DNA of 64,000 bases from G963556115 sp963667375 (lineage in GTDB: Bacteria; Planctomycetota; SZUA-567): the NCBI GenBank assembly GCA_963667375.1, contig OY763323.1, positions 2,170,001 to 2,234,000 of the forward strand, in the 5' to 3' direction. Within the stretch, counting starts at the first letter, position 1; each line of letters opens with the position of its first letter. Of the stretch, positions 62,135-64,000 are shown piece by piece. Under the pieces are notes generated by a model. It worked only from the letters and a program-made list of their open reading frames with translations. It made no database searches and was not told the DNA's origin. The position numbers and the translations under genes are program-made.

Positions 62135-62788
62135 TTAAGCTGTTGGTGTATCCAGGAAAAAACGGCGCAGCAGTTCACGGTCAAAATCAGCTGCTGGTGA
62201 CCATCTCTCAGGATGCCAGGCCAGTCCCAGTATATTTGCGTCCGTCTGTTGGTACACACCTTCGATGTTTCCTGCTGAATCACGGGCAAAGCTAGTAAGA
62301 TTTCCGGCTGATTTTACCAGCCAGTCATGATATGAATTAACCTCTGTCGGCAGTGGGGCGGTGATCATGAATGGTGTGTCGGTACAGTTAATTTTGTGTG
62401 TCCTCACCGGATGTTCAGCTGGTGCCGCCCGTTTCAGTGTGCCGTCGAAATACTGGCATATAAGCTGAAATCCCCGGCAGATTCCCAGTAGCGGCAGTTT
62501 TCTGGCAAGGGAAAGTTCTATAATACGTAATTCGGTTTTTTCACGCGCTTCAAATTCACCCAGGTCATTACCGCCGTTGATGATGAATGCATTCAAACCC
62601 CATGAATCCGCGTAATCAGCTATTTTCTCACCAATATTCGGCAGCATCATCCAGTCTGCTTCCGGCAGAATATTTTCAAAGAATAGTGACCAGTCATGAG
62701 CCAGACAATCACGCAGCTCAGGAGAATCGCTTATCCGGGTGGTTATACCGATTTTAAGTTTAGGGGCTTTGGCGGCGGTCATATTCAT
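62135..62788 (-). CDS. Class I glutamine amidotransferase/peptidase C26 family protein
   Basis: A 217-residue cytoplasmic enzyme of the PuuD-like (gamma-glutamyl hydrolase) group. The catalytic Cys104 is in LGICRGFQLI, and the His192-Glu194 pair is in GLAWHPERW. NGGNDLGEF forms part of the active-site loop. It hydrolyses a gamma-glutamyl bond or transfers amide nitrogen; the actual substrate is not evident. ATG 62788 has a weak ribosome-binding site. The betaine-binding protein gene lies 53 nt upstream on the same strand. Related amidotransferases are sometimes found with lipid-modification or osmolyte genes, but this is weak. Confidence 0.85.
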   Translation of the reverse strand: MNMTAAKAPKLKIGITTRISDSPELRDCLAHDWSLFFENILPEADWMMLPNIGEKIADYADSWGLNAFIINGGNDLGEFEAREKTELRIIELSLARKLPLLGICRGFQLICQYFDGTLKRAAPAEHPVRTHKINCTDTPFMITAPLPTEVNSYHDWLVKSAGNLTSFARDSAGNIEGVYQQTDANILGLAWHPERWSPAADFDRELLRRFFLDTPTA

Positions 62789-62841
62789 TACGGCTCCTGG
62801 ATCTTGGTAGGTGGTTTTGCAGGGTTATCCCAGTATTTTGG

Positions 62842-64000
62842 TTATTTTTCGGCCTTGTCCCACTCCAGTACTGAGGTGCGGTTCAGGTTCAGCCACTTGC
62901 TGGTAGCGGCCCCCGGGCTGTTAAGCCGGCGTGAACTTGCCAGAAGATCGGAAAAGTCCTGGGTGTTGAGATGAATGTTACTGAGAAAAGCACAGATATC
63001 AGGAAAATTATTTTTGAAAGAGGATGTTGCGAAGATATGTATATCCTCCGGATCGCCATAAACATTGAGCGGGTCCTCCAGCATTCGCAGCTTCCATTCT
63101 CCAAATATCCAGTGGGGGGTCCAGCCGGTTACTACTATGTTCTCATGCTTTTTGATTGCTTCCTCAAGGCGGCTTATCATAAATTTGTCGCTTTTGGCAA
63201 TAATACGGAAATCTTTCAGTCCATATAGTTCCAAGGCTCTCTGGGTCATGTAATTCAGTTTGGATGATGGATCAATACAGTAAATAATACCGCCTGAGTT
63301 TTCTTTGGTAAGTTCGTCGATGGCTTTTATCGGCATGTATTCCGGAATTACCAGACCAAGTCTGGCTCCTGCCAGCCATATTCCAAGATCGCTGATATTA
63401 TTACCGGCATCAGCTACGAAGGCGGCGTGGGTATTCGGCAGCCATACTGAAGGGGTGATATCCACACGATTGGTTACCATCATCTGCCAGAGATCAGGAA
63501 GATGATTCTGTGATATTGGCTTGGTCGTAATGTCAACATTCAGATTGGCATCAATTGCTTCACTGATAAGGCTGGTGATAACTTGTGAAGTCGGCCACTC
63601 CTGAACGAAACCGATTCTAACCAGCGGCTTACCTTTGCTAAAACGGAATTCATCCTCCCGGTTTATGTCGGCAGGTTTTACCAGAAATAAATAAAATAGA
63701 ATATACAGGCAGCAAATAGGCAGAGTTGTCGCTATAATAAGTTTTACCCAACGCGGAACTGCCAGCAGCCGATCCCGGATCCAGAAGAGTTTTTCGTAAT
63801 GTCGTCTGAAAAAGCCTTTCTTCTCCGCGGAAGGGTCGGCATCTTTTTTCTGCCGGAGTTTCTGTGCACTGTTCAGCAGCAGTTTTCTGATTTCACCTTG
63901 AAGTGTCTCTTCACCAGTTGCGAAGTAACCTTCCTGCTGACCCGCTGGCTGCTCGTGGATGCGAGCTGCTATCTTTTCAAGAAGCCATGCAATGAGCCTC
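62842..64000 (-). CDS. Glycine betaine/proline-type ABC substrate-binding protein with N-terminal membrane anchor (partial)
   Basis: The frame is open from the window edge (64000) to the stop at 62842, so the N-terminus is missing. At least 385 residues are visible. From the edge: about 95 residues of polar sequence (IHEQPAGQQEGYFATGEE, EKKGFFRRHYEKLFW), one membrane helix (LIIATTLPICCLYILFYLFLV, about 63670-63735), and an OpuAC-type substrate-binding domain. The latter shows GFVQEWPTSQVI, DITPSVWLPNTHAAF and VVTGWTPHWIFGEW, the Trp-rich betaine-binding cage with its conserved EWKLRMLEDP. Domain order suggests a cytoplasmic or permease part before a tethered binding domain. Whether the start holds a permease is not visible. 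Confidence 0.85.
   Translation of the reverse strand, partial: RLIAWLLEKIAARIHEQPAGQQEGYFATGEETLQGEIRKLLLNSAQKLRQKKDADPSAEKKGFFRRHYEKLFWIRDRLLAVPRWVKLIIATTLPICCLYILFYLFLVKPADINREDEFRFSKGKPLVRIGFVQEWPTSQVITSLISEAIDANLNVDITTKPISQNHLPDLWQMMVTNRVDITPSVWLPNTHAAFVADAGNNISDLGIWLAGARLGLVIPEYMPIKAIDELTKENSGGIIYCIDPSSKLNYMTQRALELYGLKDFRIIAKSDKFMISRLEEAIKKHENIVVTGWTPHWIFGEWKLRMLEDPLNVYGDPEDIHIFATSSFKNNFPDICAFLSNIHLNTQDFSDLLASSRRLNSPGAATSKWLNLNRTSVLEWDKAEK

Noticed and set aside
1..64000. tRNA, rRNA, tmRNA, RNase P RNA, CRISPR arrays, IS elements or prophage genes
   Set aside because: I looked for T-loop motifs, conserved RNA signatures, regularly spaced direct repeats, transposase and integrase motifs and found none that stand up.

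Overview
The window reads as a contiguous stretch of chromosome from a Gram-negative, motile, probably anaerobic or fermentative bacterium. The gene set suggests the PVC superphylum, most likely Lentisphaerota (Victivallales/Oligosphaerales-like). The pointers are several chaperonin genes, a TPR protein carrying RNA polymerase alpha-CTD-like domains, AraC-controlled deoxysugar catabolism, a pyruvate phosphate dikinase, a flavodoxin-DUF2023 pair, and flagellar and chemotaxis genes. This placement is inference. There is no rRNA or tRNA gene to anchor it, and I see no IS element, prophage, integrase or CRISPR array. Coding density is high, and both strands are used in operon-sized blocks.

Layout. 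0-0.6 kb: end of a sugar isomerase/epimerase and a strong terminator. 0.8-6.6 kb: a five-gene export operon of the CecR-YbhGFSR type, with a palindrome inside the promoter spacer. 6.7-10.0 kb: ppdK on the minus strand with a promoter-defined leader of about 415 nt. 10.4-14.4 kb: a ribose-type sugar ABC operon (ATPase, permease, binding protein) whose permease has an unusual extracytoplasmic insertion. 14.9-16.0 kb: flavodoxin and DUF2023 behind a folded leader. 16.1-21.2 kb: a MASE1 hybrid histidine kinase and a divergent chemoreceptor. 21.3-24.7 kb: a minus-strand operon with a Cys/Lys-rich microprotein, TrxB, a 2Fe-2S flavin reductase, an unknown protein and an AlkD-like glycosylase. 24.9-27.8 kb: a GT39/83 membrane glycosyltransferase and a phosphofructokinase with a charged insert. 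28.0-31.0 kb: a NifA-like activator and a PocR-AraC regulator. 31.3-34.4 kb: a UroD-family methyltransferase fused to a CxxC thioredoxin-like domain, and an SNF symporter. 34.5-36.2 kb: FliS with a repeat tail and a TPR protein. 36.4-40.2 kb: groEL-groES-groEL. 40.5-44.9 kb: an FGGY kinase and L-fucose isomerase with a divergent AraC activator. 45.1-49.2 kb: TrmO, a MerR regulator, and purF-purM. 49.4-50.9 kb: cyclodeaminase-like protein and a methyltransferase. 51.2-55.6 kb: the TPR/alpha-CTD protein and a large TPR membrane protein. 55.6-58.7 kb: xseA-xseB-ispA and an unknown gene. 59.0-62.1 kb: ilvN, an HtrA-like protease and a HEAT-repeat protein. 62.1-64.0 kb: a class-I glutamine amidotransferase and the 3' part of a membrane-anchored glycine-betaine-binding protein.

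Functional picture. Sugar uptake and isomerisation feed glycolysis, where PFK and PPDK handle the PFK step and the PEP/pyruvate interconversion. Flavodoxin, TrxB and the 2Fe-2S reductase handle low-potential electrons and thiols. The kinase, chemoreceptor and FliS point to signal-directed swimming. The features most worth following are the TPR protein with two alpha-CTD-like domains, the UroD-thioredoxin fusion, the groEL-groES-groEL cluster, the extended sugar permease, the FliS tail, and the long structured leaders of ppdK and the flavodoxin gene. I could not run any database search, so family assignments rest on recognised motifs and gene order.
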